From an uncultured Atopobiaceae bacterium (GTDB lineage Bacteria; Actinomycetota; Coriobacteriia; Coriobacteriales; Atopobiaceae): a DNA stretch of 34,480 nucleotides. The stretch lies in assembly GCA_944320975.1 (NCBI GenBank), contig CALUJM010000023.1, forward strand, positions 1 to 34,480, given 5' to 3'. Position 1 is the stretch's first letter, and each line of letters begins with the position of its first letter. Positions 7,411 to 15,071 of this stretch are shown piece by piece. The notes beneath the pieces were generated by a model. The model worked only from the letters and a program-made list of their open reading frames with translations. It did no database searches and was not told the origin of the DNA. The position numbers and the translations under genes were made by a program.

Positions 7411-8475
7411 CTACTCCAGGAAGGAGAGGTCGTAGCCGGCGTTGACGTCGAGCTTGTTGGCCACGAGGTCGTTGTCGTTGAGCCACTGGTAGAAGGCGGC
7501 CCAGCGCTCGGGGTCGATGACGCCCCAGCTCTCGGCGTCGGCCACGTACTGGTCGGCGAGGTAGGTCTGGCTCTGGTGGACGAGCGCGGAGTCGAGCTCG
7601 GGCACCTGCTCGCAGAGGATGTCCGCGGCGGCGTCGGGGTTCTCGATGGCGTACTCGTAGCCGCGCTTGGCGGCGCGCAGGAACGCCTTCACAGCCTCGG
7701 GGTTCTGGGCGGCGAAGTCGTCGTTGGCGGCGATGACCGGCGTGTAGTAGTCGAAGACCGGGTCCACCGAGATGAAGCTGAAGTAGTTGTACGGGAAGTC
7801 CTGGACCACGGCGTTCTGGACGGCCCACGCCTCGTAGACCCACACGGTGTCGAACATGTTGGCGCGCAGGCCGCTGACCTCGTCGTCGACCTCATACGGC
7901 ACGAGCTCGACCTTGGACCAGTCGCCGCCGTCGGCCTCCACGCAGCGCTTGACGGTGGCCTGCTCGACGGGCATGTCCCACGTGGCGTAGGTGTGTCCCT
8001 CCATGGCGGCCGGGTGCGTGACGCCGTCCTCCTCGCGGCTCATGATGCCGGAGGTGTTGTGCTGGATGATCGCGGCCACCGCCGAGTAGGGCATCGGCTG
8101 GTCGGAGGCCAGGTTGTTGGCGATGTAGTCCTGGTAGGAGACGCCCATCTGCGCCCCGCCGGCGCCGATGAGGGCGTCCGCGCCGTCCGCGGGCGGCTGG
8201 ACGATCTCCACCTCCAGGCCCTCTTCGGCGAAGTAGCCCTCAGCGAGCGCGACGTAGATGCCGGTGTGGTTGGTGTTGGGCGTGTAGTCCAGGACGAAGG
8301 AGACCTTGGTCTTCTCGGCGTCTGAGGCGTTGTCGTTCGAGGTAGCCGTGCCGTCCGGGCCCTCGACGGTCCCGGAGCCGTTGTCGCAGGCGGCGAGCGC
8401 AGCGGTCGCGGCGGCACCGGCGGCGGCGACGAACTGGCGGCGGTTGAGGCTGGGGCTGAGGTTCTTATCGCTCAT
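7411..8475 (-). CDS. thiY: NMT1/THI5-family substrate-binding lipoprotein (ThiY)
   Basis: This 354-residue periplasmic-type binding protein has a Tat-like lipoprotein signal: twin Arg in LNRRQFVAAAG, a hydrophobic stretch, and a lipobox ending in A-A-C at about residue 30. The mature domain starts KVSFVLDYTPNTNHTGIYVALAEGYF, the hallmark of the NMT1/THI5-like family that binds HMP-type thiamine precursors. Further family stretches are GVSYQDYIANNL and VVQDFPYNYFSF. Its ATG overlaps the end of the permease gene by 11 bases, with AAAGGAAC inside that gene. It lies under TPP riboswitch control, so the cargo is most likely thiamine or its pyrimidine moiety. Confidence 0.87.
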   Translation of the reverse strand: MSDKNLSPSLNRRQFVAAAGAAATAALAACDNGSGTVEGPDGTATSNDNASDAEKTKVSFVLDYTPNTNHTGIYVALAEGYFAEEGLEVEIVQPPADGADALIGAGGAQMGVSYQDYIANNLASDQPMPYSAVAAIIQHNTSGIMSREEDGVTHPAAMEGHTYATWDMPVEQATVKRCVEADGGDWSKVELVPYEVDDEVSGLRANMFDTVWVYEAWAVQNAVVQDFPYNYFSFISVDPVFDYYTPVIAANDDFAAQNPEAVKAFLRAAKRGYEYAIENPDAAADILCEQVPELDSALVHQSQTYLADQYVADAESWGVIDPERWAAFYQWLNDNDLVANKLDVNAGYDLSFLE

Positions 8476-9262
8476 TGTTGTTCCTTTCTGCCCTCTTCCA
8501 GGGCATGCACGCGCGCTGGGCGAGCTCCACGAGCTTCATGAGTCCCAGCGAGAGCGCGGAGATGACGATGATCGAGGCAAACATGCGGTCATACGAGAAG
8601 GACTTGCGCACGCGCGTCATGTAGACGCCCAGCCCCTCGTTGCCGCCGAGCCACTCGGCGATGACGGCGCCGACGATGGCGTAGGTGGCGGAGATCTTGA
8701 GGCCGCTGAAGAACTGGTCCGCCGCGGCGGGCAGCTTGGCGTACCAGAAGATCTGCCAGCGCGAGGCGTTCATGGTGCGCATGAGGTCGATGACGTCCGG
8801 GTCGACCGAGCGGAAGCCCGAGGCCAGCGAGACCGTGATCGGGAAGAACGTCGAGATGATCACGAGCACGACCTTGGGCAGCGCGCCGTAGCCGAGCCAC
8901 AGCACCAGAAGCGGCGCGATGGCGACGGTCGGGATGGTCTGCGAGATGGTCATGAGCGGCTCGAAGGCCAGGTAGAAGCCCTCGAAGCGGTCCATGAGCA
9001 CCGCGAAGACAAAGCCCAGGGCAACGCCTGCGGCAAGGCCGGCCGCGGCCTCGGCGAGCGTGGTCACGCAGTGGCTCGCGAGCAGCGCCGCGTCCTCAAC
9101 CAGGGCCTGGACCACCTGCACCGGCGTGGGCAGCAGGAAGTTGGGCACGATGCCCACGACCACCACGGCCTGCCACAGGGCGAGAAGGGCCACGATGGTC
9201 AGGAGCGGCGTGAGGACGCGCCGCGCGCGGCTGGGCTCGGTGCGGTCGACGGGGCGCGCCAT
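8465..9262 (-). CDS. thiX: ABC transporter permease, thiamine/HMP type (ThiX)
   Basis: This is a 265-residue inner-membrane permease of the binding-protein-dependent family. The start is ATG 9262, one base after the previous stop; the frame upstream of it is antisense-like low-complexity sequence. About six hydrophobic segments are visible, the first being VLTPLLTIVALLALWQAVVVVGIV. The cytoplasmic coupling (EAA) loop is in GFRSVDPDVIDLMRTMNASRWQIFWYAKLPAA. A C-terminal SLGLMKLVELAQRACMPWKR matches the SsuC/TauC/ThiX group. Tight spacing to genes on both sides indicates one polycistronic mRNA. Confidence 0.86.
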   Translation of the reverse strand: MARPVDRTEPSRARRVLTPLLTIVALLALWQAVVVVGIVPNFLLPTPVQVVQALVEDAALLASHCVTTLAEAAAGLAAGVALGFVFAVLMDRFEGFYLAFEPLMTISQTIPTVAIAPLLVLWLGYGALPKVVLVIISTFFPITVSLASGFRSVDPDVIDLMRTMNASRWQIFWYAKLPAAADQFFSGLKISATYAIVGAVIAEWLGGNEGLGVYMTRVRKSFSYDRMFASIIVISALSLGLMKLVELAQRACMPWKRAERNNNER

Positions 9263-9263
9263 G

Positions 9264-9605
9264 CTAGGCCGCCGCGTCCGCGCTCTTGGGGGCGAACTCG
9301 GGGTCGCCGGGGTGGTACTTACCGATCTTGCGGTCCGTGGACATGACGTCGCCGTCGGGACGGAAATTGATCTTGGCATAGCACATCATGTGCTTGCAGC
9401 CGGCCTTCGCGCCCACGAGCTGGCAGTTCTTGAGGATCTCCATGCAGGTCTCGTAGTCGCCCTCGATCGCCGTCTCGAAGGGGCCGACGAAGTAGTCGAT
9501 CCCCGTGGAGTCGATGTAGGCGATGACCGCGTCCACCGCGTCGCACGTGGCGTCGTCGCTGGTGGCGTCCATGGGCAGGAACTGAATCGCAACCGAGCAG
9601 TTCAC
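9264..9605 (-). CDS. Thiamine-binding protein of the MTH1187/YkoF-like (DUF77) family
   Basis: This 113-residue small protein is first in the riboswitch-controlled operon. It starts at GTG 9605 behind GGGAGGG. The pattern SVAIQFLPMD, then AVIAYIDSTGIDYFVGPFETAIEGDYETCMEILKNCQ, matches the MTH1187/DUF77 ferredoxin-like fold, in which relatives such as B. subtilis YkoF bind thiamine or HMP in the cytoplasm. A Cys-rich part (NCQ, GCKHMMC) and a KINFRPDG strand follow. It may buffer or hand over imported vitamin; this is inferred from family and context. Its stop and the permease start are one base apart. Confidence 0.82.
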   Translation of the reverse strand: MNCSVAIQFLPMDATSDDATCDAVDAVIAYIDSTGIDYFVGPFETAIEGDYETCMEILKNCQLVGAKAGCKHMMCYAKINFRPDGDVMSTDRKIGKYHPGDPEFAPKSADAAA

Positions 9606-9662
9606 GCGCCCTCCCTTCCGGGTGCCCCAAGGCACCCCGTCTCTCGTAGGTGCCTCGTTGCG

Positions 9663-9765
9663 CGCGAAGCTCTTCCCTACGCCGGCATTACCCGGATCAG
9701 GTTCCTGGGTCAGGGCCGCAATCCTGGGCCCAATCTCAGCCGGCGTGCGCCAGCCCCCCGTTGTC
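9663..9765 (-). ncRNA. TPP (thiamin pyrophosphate) riboswitch
   Basis: Read on the minus strand, the leader has the THI-box landmarks in order: GGCTGGCGCACGCCGGCTGAGA (about 9734-9755), a variable stem rich in GGGCCC, then ACCTGATCCGGGTAATGCCG and GCGTAGGGAA (about 9671-9697). The two CUGAGA and CUGAUC..UAAUGCCGGCGUAGGGA halves are nearly canonical. It lies about 60 bases before the first start codon of the thiamine uptake operon. TPP binding would be expected to shut the operon off, but I did not resolve the expression platform (terminator or ribosome-site masking). Confidence 0.93.
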
Positions 9766-9772
9766 GGTTGGT

Positions 9773-9782
9773 AGTGTAGCAC
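9773..9782 (-). promoter_or_regulatory. Extended -10 promoter of the thi operon
   Basis: The minus strand reads GTGCTACACT, an extended -10 of the TGnTACACT form. Transcription would start just before the TPP aptamer. The same GCTACACT octamer precedes three other genes in this window. Confidence 0.6.
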
Positions 9783-9851
9783 GGTCGGGCGGGCCCGGCG
9801 GCGGGTATCATGATCGGATGTGGAGGGGAGGCCGAGAAGAACGGAGGGCGC

Positions 9852-10451
9852 GTGACCGGGAAGACGCACGTCATCGTGGGGACGGCGGCGGGGCTGGCCG
9901 CGGCGTCGGCGCTCGTGCCGGGCCTGGCGTCGCCGGCGGCGCTCGCCTGCGCCGCCGCGGGCGGGGCGCTCGGCGGCATGCTTCCCGACCTCGACGTCAG
10001 AAACACCGCGCACCCGCTGCAGGAGCGGCTCGCGCGCGGCGGGTGCGCCGTCCTGCTCGTCGCGGCCCTGGCCCTGGAGGCCGCCGCCGGATGGCCGCTC
10101 GCCCACCGGGCGGCGGAGGCGGGGCTCGACGCGGTCGCGCTCGGGGCGGCGGCGCTCGCGGTGCTCTGCTGCGCCGCGCGGCTCTCGCCGCACCGCGGCT
10201 TCTCGCACTCGCTCGCGGCGCTCGCCGGGTTCGCCGCGGCGGCGTGGCTCGTCTGCCCGCCGCTCGCCCCGTGCGTCGCGGCCGGCATGGCCTCCCACCT
10301 GGCACTCGATGCGCTGGGGCGCCGCCCGGTGCGGCTGGCGTGGCCCGTCCGCCGCGGCGTGTGCCTGGGCCTCTGCAAGACCGACGGCGTCGTCGAGGCG
10401 TGCTGCCTCGTGGCGGGCCTGGCCGTGGCGGCCTACGTCGTCCTTATGTGA
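9852..10451 (+). CDS. YdjM-family (LexA-regulated, membrane-bound metal-dependent hydrolase-like) protein
   Basis: The start is GTG 9852 with GGAGGG upstream, giving 199 residues rather than a longer in-frame version from 9810. Family marks are the N-terminal GKTHVIVGTAAGL with an early His, GGMLPDLDVRNT, LSPHRGFSHSLAAL with HRGFSHS as the diagnostic motif, and ASHLALDALGRRPVRLAWPV. These His/Asp residues are the predicted metal ligands in a protein of four to five hydrophobic helices. The physiological substrate is unknown, and no LexA-like box is obvious here. Its TGA stop is embedded in a hairpin (10448-10476). Confidence 0.8.
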   Translation: MTGKTHVIVGTAAGLAAASALVPGLASPAALACAAAGGALGGMLPDLDVRNTAHPLQERLARGGCAVLLVAALALEAAAGWPLAHRAAEAGLDAVALGAAALAVLCCAARLSPHRGFSHSLAALAGFAAAAWLVCPPLAPCVAAGMASHLALDALGRRPVRLAWPVRRGVCLGLCKTDGVVEACCLVAGLAVAAYVVLM

Positions 10452-10476
10452 CAGATACCTCAGGGGTGTCTGTCAC
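10448..10476 (+). terminator. Hairpin overlapping the YdjM-like stop codon
   Basis: GTGACAGATACC and GGTGTCTGTCAC form a 12-bp stem (one T:G wobble) with a 5-base loop. The stop codon TGA (10449-10451) lies inside the left arm. No U-run follows, so it may act in 3'-end protection rather than classic termination. Confidence 0.5.
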
Positions 10477-10487
10477 TGACCTCTTGA

Positions 10488-10563
10488 GGGGACAAGAACA
10501 CGGGTTGGAGACCGAGAAGAACCTCGCGATGCCAGGTTCTTGTCCCCTGCCGGGGACAAGAAC
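10488..10563. repeat. GGGGACAAGAAC repeat: half-site plus 12-bp hairpin
   Basis: A lone GGGGACAAGAAC lies at 10488-10499. At 10536-10547 its reverse complement GTTCTTGTCCCC and, four bases later at 10552-10563, GGGGACAAGAAC form a perfect 12-bp hairpin with loop TGCC. The same words recur twice at 14417-14508. Confidence 0.8.
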
Positions 10564-10564
10564 G

Positions 10565-10599
10565 CGCGCCCCGCGGGCGGAGAGGTCCCGCGGGGCGCG
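10565..10599 (-). terminator. Terminator-like hairpin after the flavoprotein gene
   Basis: Two perfect 13-base arms (10565-10577 and 10587-10599, CGCGCCCCGCGGG and its complement) are separated by 9 bases, starting 8 bases after the minus-strand stop at 10607. The stem is very stable, but the tail is only TTCTTGT. Confidence 0.6.
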
Positions 10600-10606
10600 T
10601 CGTTGC

Positions 10607-12727
10607 CTAGAGGATGGCCATCGCGGCCTGGTCGCCCTCGTGGACGGCGTCGCGCACGATGCGCGCGGCGCGGGAGTTGCCCACGTTGGCCACCTTCGCG
10701 CCGACCTTCTCTGCGGCGGCCGCGAGGCGCTCGACCAGCTCGGAGTTGGGGTCCATGCCGAACGAGTACATATAGGTGTCGGCCTTCACGACCACGCGCT
10801 CGTCGCCCGGCGCTCCCTGGTCGTCCACGGCGGGCGCGCAGACGAGGCCCTCGTCGGTGAACTCGAGCGGGCAGGTGGAGAGCATCTGGCGCACGCCGCG
10901 TCGGTCCATCTCGTCGAGAAGGGCGTTGCGGTAGTAGCCGAAGGTCGTGGGCGTGATGCGCGGCTTGCGCACGACCATCGTGACCTCGTGCCCGGCGGCC
11001 GCGAGGTTGAGCGCGGTCTCGCAGGCGGTGAGGCCGCCGCCGGCGATCACGATGGAGTGGCCGAGCTCGTCCATGTGGTAGTAGGAGTCCGACGCGTCCA
11101 TCGCGCGCTCGGCGCCCGGCAGGCTGCAGCCGCGGTTGTGCGCGCCCACGGCGATGATCACGTGCTCGGGGCGCATGCGCTCGAGGTAGGCCTCGTCCAC
11201 GACCGTGTTCAGCTCGACCGTGGCGTCGGTCTCGGCGAGCTCGCGCCTGAGGACCTCGACGAAGTCGATCCACTCGCGCTTGTCGTGGTCATGCTCGGCG
11301 AAGAGCAGCACGCCGCCCAGCCTATCGGACGCCTCCGCGAGCGTGACGTCGTGACCGCGCCGCGCCGCGGTGATGGCGGCCTGCATGCCGCCCACGCCGC
11401 CGCCCACCACGAGCACGCGGCGCCGACCCTCGGGCTCGGGAAGGCGGTCCGGGTAGTAGCCCAGGCCGGAGTTGGGGTTGATCGAGCAGTCGCCCATGAC
11501 GGCGGGGCTGTAGACCTTCATGAACTCCTCGGGCGGGAGCTGGTACCACAGCGGGATGTCCGTGGGGTGCTCGCAGAAGCCGGGGTAGCAGTGGAAGCAG
11601 CGCAGGCAGCGATGCACCATGTCCTCTCGGCCGTCGAGCGTCTTGTTGATGAAGTCGGGGTCGGCGAAGCACTGGCGCGCGTACTCGACGAAGTCGACCT
11701 TGCCGGTGGCGATGGCCTCCTCGGCCTGGGCAACGCTGTTGAAGCCGCCCACCACCGAGACGAGGCTCTTCTTCAGGTGGGCCTTGATGGCCGCGGCGCG
11801 CTCGAGGTTGACGCCGTGGACGTCGAAGATGTCGCTGAAGGTGTCGCCGCGGTTGCCGAGCTTCTTGATGCCGTTGGAGACGTGGAAGATGTCCACCAGG
11901 CCGTCGATCTGCTCGGCAAAGCCGCAGGAGTCCTCGAGCGTCATGCCGCCCTCCTCGCCGTCCTCCGCGCTCATGCGCAGCTCGAGGACCTTGTCCTCGC
12001 CCATGCCGGCGCGCAGGGCGCGCAAGATCATCTTGGGGAAGCGGGAGCGGTTCTCGATTGAGCCGCCGAACTCGTCGGTGCGGTGGTTGAACAGCGGCGA
12101 GACGAACTGCTGGAGCAGGAATCCGTGGCCGCCGTGGAGCAGGACGCCGTCGAAGCCGCAGGCGGTGGCGAAGCGGCCCACCTCGAAGAAGTCGCGGCAG
12201 ACCTTCTCCATCATCTGGCGGTCCATGCCAAAGACGTGGCGTCCGTCCTCCTCGCGCACGAAGTCGCACGGGCCCCAGGGCTCCGCCGCGTCGTCGGCCT
12301 CGAGGCCCTCGTGGGAGATCTCCATGTAGGCGAGCGCCCCACCGGCGTGGATGCGGTCGGCGTACTCCTTGGCGGTGTCGAAGTCCGACCCGTAATAGTG
12401 GCGGACGTCGATCGCGCGGTCCATGAAGGCGCCGCGGCCCTCCTCGAAGTTGAGCGGCAGCTCGCCGGTGGCGACGCAGCCGAAGCCGCCCTTGGCGCGC
12501 ACCTCGACCATGCGGTAGATGTTCTCGCGGATCTCGGGGATGAAGTACGGCGCGTGGAAGAACATCGTCGGCGCGGCGATCAGGCGGTTGCGGAACACGT
12601 TGCCGCGCACCTCGATGGGATCGAACACGTGCGGGTACTTCTCGGCCCCCGGGCGGCCTGCGTAGGCGGCGCGCGCCTCGTCGACGGTTGCGGGGACGGC
12701 CTGGGCGGCCTCGTTCTTCTCGGTCAT
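10607..12727 (-). CDS. 2-enoate / 2,4-dienoyl-CoA reductase-like flavoprotein (FMN, Fe-S, FAD)
   Basis: This 706-residue enzyme has the plan of the BaiCD/BaiH/FldZ and 2,4-dienoyl-CoA reductase group. An old-yellow-enzyme TIM barrel (about 35-370) contains HGGHGFLLQQFVSPLFNHRTDEFGGS with His198 and His201. A Cys cluster follows (C374, C377, C380, C385, then C414 in CSINP). An FAD-binding Rossmann motif VLVVGGGVGGMQAA (about 438-451) and a second GGG nucleotide site near 558 in IVIAGGGLTACETALNLA complete it. Such enzymes reduce C=C bonds using NADH. The Fe-S ligand spacing is atypical: about 28 residues lie between the Cys-rich run and CSINP. It is co-transcribed after the DUF1097 gene (12 bases) and is divergent from a LysR gene. 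The substrate is unknown. Confidence 0.85.
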   Translation of the reverse strand: MTEKNEAAQAVPATVDEARAAYAGRPGAEKYPHVFDPIEVRGNVFRNRLIAAPTMFFHAPYFIPEIRENIYRMVEVRAKGGFGCVATGELPLNFEEGRGAFMDRAIDVRHYYGSDFDTAKEYADRIHAGGALAYMEISHEGLEADDAAEPWGPCDFVREEDGRHVFGMDRQMMEKVCRDFFEVGRFATACGFDGVLLHGGHGFLLQQFVSPLFNHRTDEFGGSIENRSRFPKMILRALRAGMGEDKVLELRMSAEDGEEGGMTLEDSCGFAEQIDGLVDIFHVSNGIKKLGNRGDTFSDIFDVHGVNLERAAAIKAHLKKSLVSVVGGFNSVAQAEEAIATGKVDFVEYARQCFADPDFINKTLDGREDMVHRCLRCFHCYPGFCEHPTDIPLWYQLPPEEFMKVYSPAVMGDCSINPNSGLGYYPDRLPEPEGRRRVLVVGGGVGGMQAAITAARRGHDVTLAEASDRLGGVLLFAEHDHDKREWIDFVEVLRRELAETDATVELNTVVDEAYLERMRPEHVIIAVGAHNRGCSLPGAERAMDASDSYYHMDELGHSIVIAGGGLTACETALNLAAAGHEVTMVVRKPRITPTTFGYYRNALLDEMDRRGVRQMLSTCPLEFTDEGLVCAPAVDDQGAPGDERVVVKADTYMYSFGMDPNSELVERLAAAAEKVGAKVANVGNSRAARIVRDAVHEGDQAAMAIL

Positions 12728-12739
12728 GGTCTCTTCTCC

Positions 12740-13312
12740 TTAGTGGTTGTCAGAGCCGTCCTGCGGCAGCGGCATCATGGCCGCCATCGCGCGCTCCTTG
12801 CCGAAGATCGCGCTGCACACCGCCATGCCGCCGGCCACGAGGCACACGGCGAGCACGGTGCCGTAGCACCAGAAGCCAAAGAGGTGGAAGTAGCCGATGG
12901 GCTGCTGCATGAACAGCGTGAAGAATGACGTGGCCATGCCCATGAAGATGCACGGGATGTTCGAGAAGACCTTGCCCTCGAAGAGGTTCTCGTGGACCGT
13001 GAGGATGAGGAAGATCACGACGATGGTGGGCACGATGTTGCTCATGACCATGTTGCCCGCGCCGAAGACCGCGGTGAAGCCGGCGGTCACGAGCGAGTTG
13101 ACGACGCACCACAGCTCGCCCACCGCGTAGCCGATGAGCATGGCGGGGATGTTCTTGAAGTCGGCGCCCAGAGCGAAGAACATCAGCAGCGGCAGGAAGA
13201 GCATCCAGGTGTACTGGGGCATGCCCAGCAGCGTCATCCCCTGCATGAGGATCGTGAGGACGACGGCGCCGGTCAGCGCCTGGACGAGCTTGATCTTTCT
13301 TCTGTCGGTCAT
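12740..13312 (-). CDS. DUF1097-like integral membrane protein
   Basis: This 190-residue protein has about five or six hydrophobic helices (ALTGAVVLTILMQGMTLLG; WMLFLPLLMFFALGA; IVPTIVVIFLILTVHENLF; YGTVLAVCLVAGGMAVCSA). The motif GADFKNIPAMLIGYAVGELWCV resembles the DUF1097 (YcdZ-like) family of small membrane proteins of unknown function. It starts at ATG 13312 with AAAGG upstream and is followed after 12 bases by the flavoprotein gene. A natural guess is transport of that enzyme's substrate or product, but only the operon supports this. Confidence 0.65.
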   Translation of the reverse strand: MTDRRKIKLVQALTGAVVLTILMQGMTLLGMPQYTWMLFLPLLMFFALGADFKNIPAMLIGYAVGELWCVVNSLVTAGFTAVFGAGNMVMSNIVPTIVVIFLILTVHENLFEGKVFSNIPCIFMGMATSFFTLFMQQPIGYFHLFGFWCYGTVLAVCLVAGGMAVCSAIFGKERAMAAMMPLPQDGSDNH

Positions 13313-13403
13313 GGCGGTGCCTTTCTCTCCGGTTTTGCTCCCGGCGCACGACCGCCGGGGCGTCTGCTGCCGCCCATCGTAGGGCGCGGCGCGCGGCCGG
13401 CGG

Positions 13404-13445
13404 CTTTCGTTATAGTGATTGAGCGATAGGATCTGTCTATAGTCC
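13404..13445. promoter_or_regulatory. Divergent lysR / flavoprotein-operon control region
   Basis: An AT-rich patch in the 153-base divergent space holds two TATAGT words on the plus strand (about 13411 and 13437), either of which could be the -10 for the LysR gene. On the minus strand the same bases give TATAAC preceded at 19 bases by TAGACA. GATAG and CTATAG flank GATCTGT as an imperfect inverted repeat, a possible LysR-type box. Positions are approximate. Confidence 0.4.
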
Positions 13446-13465
13446 CAGCGTCAGCGGGAGGAACC

Positions 13466-14362
13466 GTGAACTTCAGGCAGCTCGAGTACTTTGTGGCAGT
13501 GGCGGAGGAGCTCTCGTTCACGCGTGCGGCGAAGCGGCTCTTCGTCTCCCAGGCGACGCTCAGCCAGCAGGTGCGCGCGCTCGAGCGCGAGGTGGGCGTC
13601 GAGCTGCTGGAGCGGGACAGCCGGCATGTTCGGCTCACGGGGTCGGGCGCGGTCTTCCTCGACGAGGCGCGCTCCATCCTCACGCACGTCCAGGACGCGC
13701 TCGTGCGCACGCGGGCCGCGGACAACGGGCCGGAGGGCGAGCTGCGGGTGGGCTACGTGAAGGGCTACGAGCGCACGGACCTCACGGAGATGCTCTTCGA
13801 CTTCCACGAGCGCTACCCCGGCGTGCGCCTGTCGTTTCTGTGCGAGAACGTGGCCGAGCTCTACGACGCCCTGCGCGCCGAGGAGGTGGACCTCGTCATC
13901 AACCTGCTCTACGACGGGGCCAACCTCGGCGAGATCCAGTACCAGGTCCTGCGGCACTACCCGCTGCTGGCGGTGGTCCCGGCGTCGAGCCCGCTCACGT
14001 GGAAGGGGACGATCTCGATGGCCGACCTCGCACCCTACCCGCTCGTGGACATCCACAAGGGGTCGGGCGACTACGGGGAGGGCGAGGTCATCTCGAGAAA
14101 CCTCGCGGAGACGGGCGCGGAGGTGCGCGTCTCCTACGTCTCGGAGGACGTGGAGACGAGCATCCTTGCCGTGGCGAGCGGGATGGGCTACGCCCTGCTG
14201 CCGGGCTACTTCACGAGCAGCTTCTACCCGGACAGCAAGGTCATGGCCCTGCCCATCAGGGGCAAGGAGCAGGAGATGACCGTCTGCTGCGCGTGGCTGG
14301 CGCGGCGCAAGAACGAGCTGCTGGATGTGTTTCTCGACGAGTTCCTGCGCGTCGAGGAGTGA
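13466..14362 (+). CDS. LysR-family transcriptional regulator
   Basis: This 298-residue protein is typical of the family. The N-terminal winged helix starts MNFRQLEYFVAVAEELSFTRAAKRLFVSQATLSQQVRALEREVGVELLERDSR (residues 1-55). A LysR substrate-binding domain (about 90-295) includes LRVGYVKGYERTDLTEMLFDFHERYPGV. GGGAGGAACC precedes the GTG start at 13466. It is transcribed away from the DUF1097/flavoprotein operon, the usual layout for a LysR regulator and its target. The inducer is probably linked to the flavoprotein substrate (inference). Confidence 0.92.
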   Translation: MNFRQLEYFVAVAEELSFTRAAKRLFVSQATLSQQVRALEREVGVELLERDSRHVRLTGSGAVFLDEARSILTHVQDALVRTRAADNGPEGELRVGYVKGYERTDLTEMLFDFHERYPGVRLSFLCENVAELYDALRAEEVDLVINLLYDGANLGEIQYQVLRHYPLLAVVPASSPLTWKGTISMADLAPYPLVDIHKGSGDYGEGEVISRNLAETGAEVRVSYVSEDVETSILAVASGMGYALLPGYFTSSFYPDSKVMALPIRGKEQEMTVCCAWLARRKNELLDVFLDEFLRVEE

Positions 14363-14413
14363 CGGGCGGGCCGAGAAGAACCCGCCCCCATGGCATGAAG
14401 AAGCCCGCCGCCG

Positions 14414-14508
14414 CGCGTTCTTGTCCTCCCCAGGGGACAAGAACGCGGGCAAGGGGGCCAAAACGCGCCCGGAGACGGCTGTTCTTGTCCTCCCCAGGGG
14501 ACAAGAAC
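14414..14508. repeat. Two copies of the GTTCTTGTCC / GGACAAGAAC hairpin
   Basis: GTTCTTGTCC at 14417-14426 pairs with GGACAAGAAC at 14435-14444, extended by three more pairs to 14414/14447. An identical hairpin lies at 14481-14490 / 14499-14508, exactly 64 bases on. The space is between two convergent genes, so the hairpins may serve as bidirectional transcript ends. They are the same words as at 10488-10563. Confidence 0.8.
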
Positions 14509-14535
14509 ACGACAGGGATGCCAGCAGCCGGGGCC

Positions 14536-14988
14536 TTACGCCTCCGCGCGTACGCCGAGCTCGCGGCAGAGGATCTGGGCCGCGGCGCCGGCTGCGAGCG
14601 CGCAGTGGTCCTGGCACTGGGAGACGCGCTCCTCGCCCCACCAGTCCATCCCGCGCGTGAGCACGCGGCAGCAGGTCACGTGCTTTGCCGTGCCGTCGCG
14701 GAAGGCGTCGTGCAGCTCGGCCGCGAGCGGCTTGGCGCGCTCCTTGGTGCCCACCATGAGGCCGAGAAACGCCACGGCGCCGGCGAGCGCGCCGCAGATG
14801 CAGCCCGAGCCGCCGATGCCCGCGCCCATGCCGGCGCCCATCGCCACGACCGAGCGCGGGAAATCGGGCTCGAAGGCGTCCCAGAGCGCCGCGATCACGG
14901 ACTCCCCGCAGTTCATGTGGTCCGGTCCGGGCCTGTTGTTGGCGCGGGCGGCCGCCTGCACCGTCTCGATGCTCACACTGTCGCGCAT
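14536..14988 (-). CDS. C_GCAxxG_C_C family redox-type protein
   Basis: The start is ATG 14988 behind GGGGG, giving 150 residues. The pattern of the family is complete: an early Cys in HMNCGESVIAAL, GSGCICGALAGAV for the GCAxxG-like motif, a CC pair in HVTCCRVLTRG, and a last Cys in SQCQDHC. The glycine-rich MGAGMGAGIGGSG sits before the second motif. Members are predicted metal- or Fe-S-binding proteins often near redox genes; no reaction is known. It is transcribed divergently from a D-2-hydroxyacid dehydrogenase. Extra in-frame sequence upstream of 14988 runs through a palindrome and lacks a ribosome site. Confidence 0.78.
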   Translation of the reverse strand: MRDSVSIETVQAAARANNRPGPDHMNCGESVIAALWDAFEPDFPRSVVAMGAGMGAGIGGSGCICGALAGAVAFLGLMVGTKERAKPLAAELHDAFRDGTAKHVTCCRVLTRGMDWWGEERVSQCQDHCALAAGAAAQILCRELGVRAEA

Positions 14989-15061
14989 TGCTCCCCCTCT
15001 GGTCGAAGTCACGTCGATTCTAGCAGCCAATTGGCTCTCTCTTTCCGCAACGCGCGGCCTG

Positions 15062-15069
15062 CTACACTG
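15062..15069 (+). promoter_or_regulatory. Extended -10 promoter of the dehydrogenase gene
   Basis: TGCTACACT (15061-15069) is an extended -10. Transcription would begin at about 15075, inside the palindrome that follows. No good -35 is visible, as is usual for extended -10 promoters. Confidence 0.6.
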
Positions 15070-15071
15070 GG

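Noticed and set aside
6568..12061. Very long plus-strand open frames (585 residues at 6568-8325 and 803 residues at 9650-12061)
   Set aside because: They lie antisense to clear thi and flavoprotein genes, are Arg/Ala/His/Gly-rich and have no family motif. Such frames are a by-product of high-GC codon use on the opposite strand.
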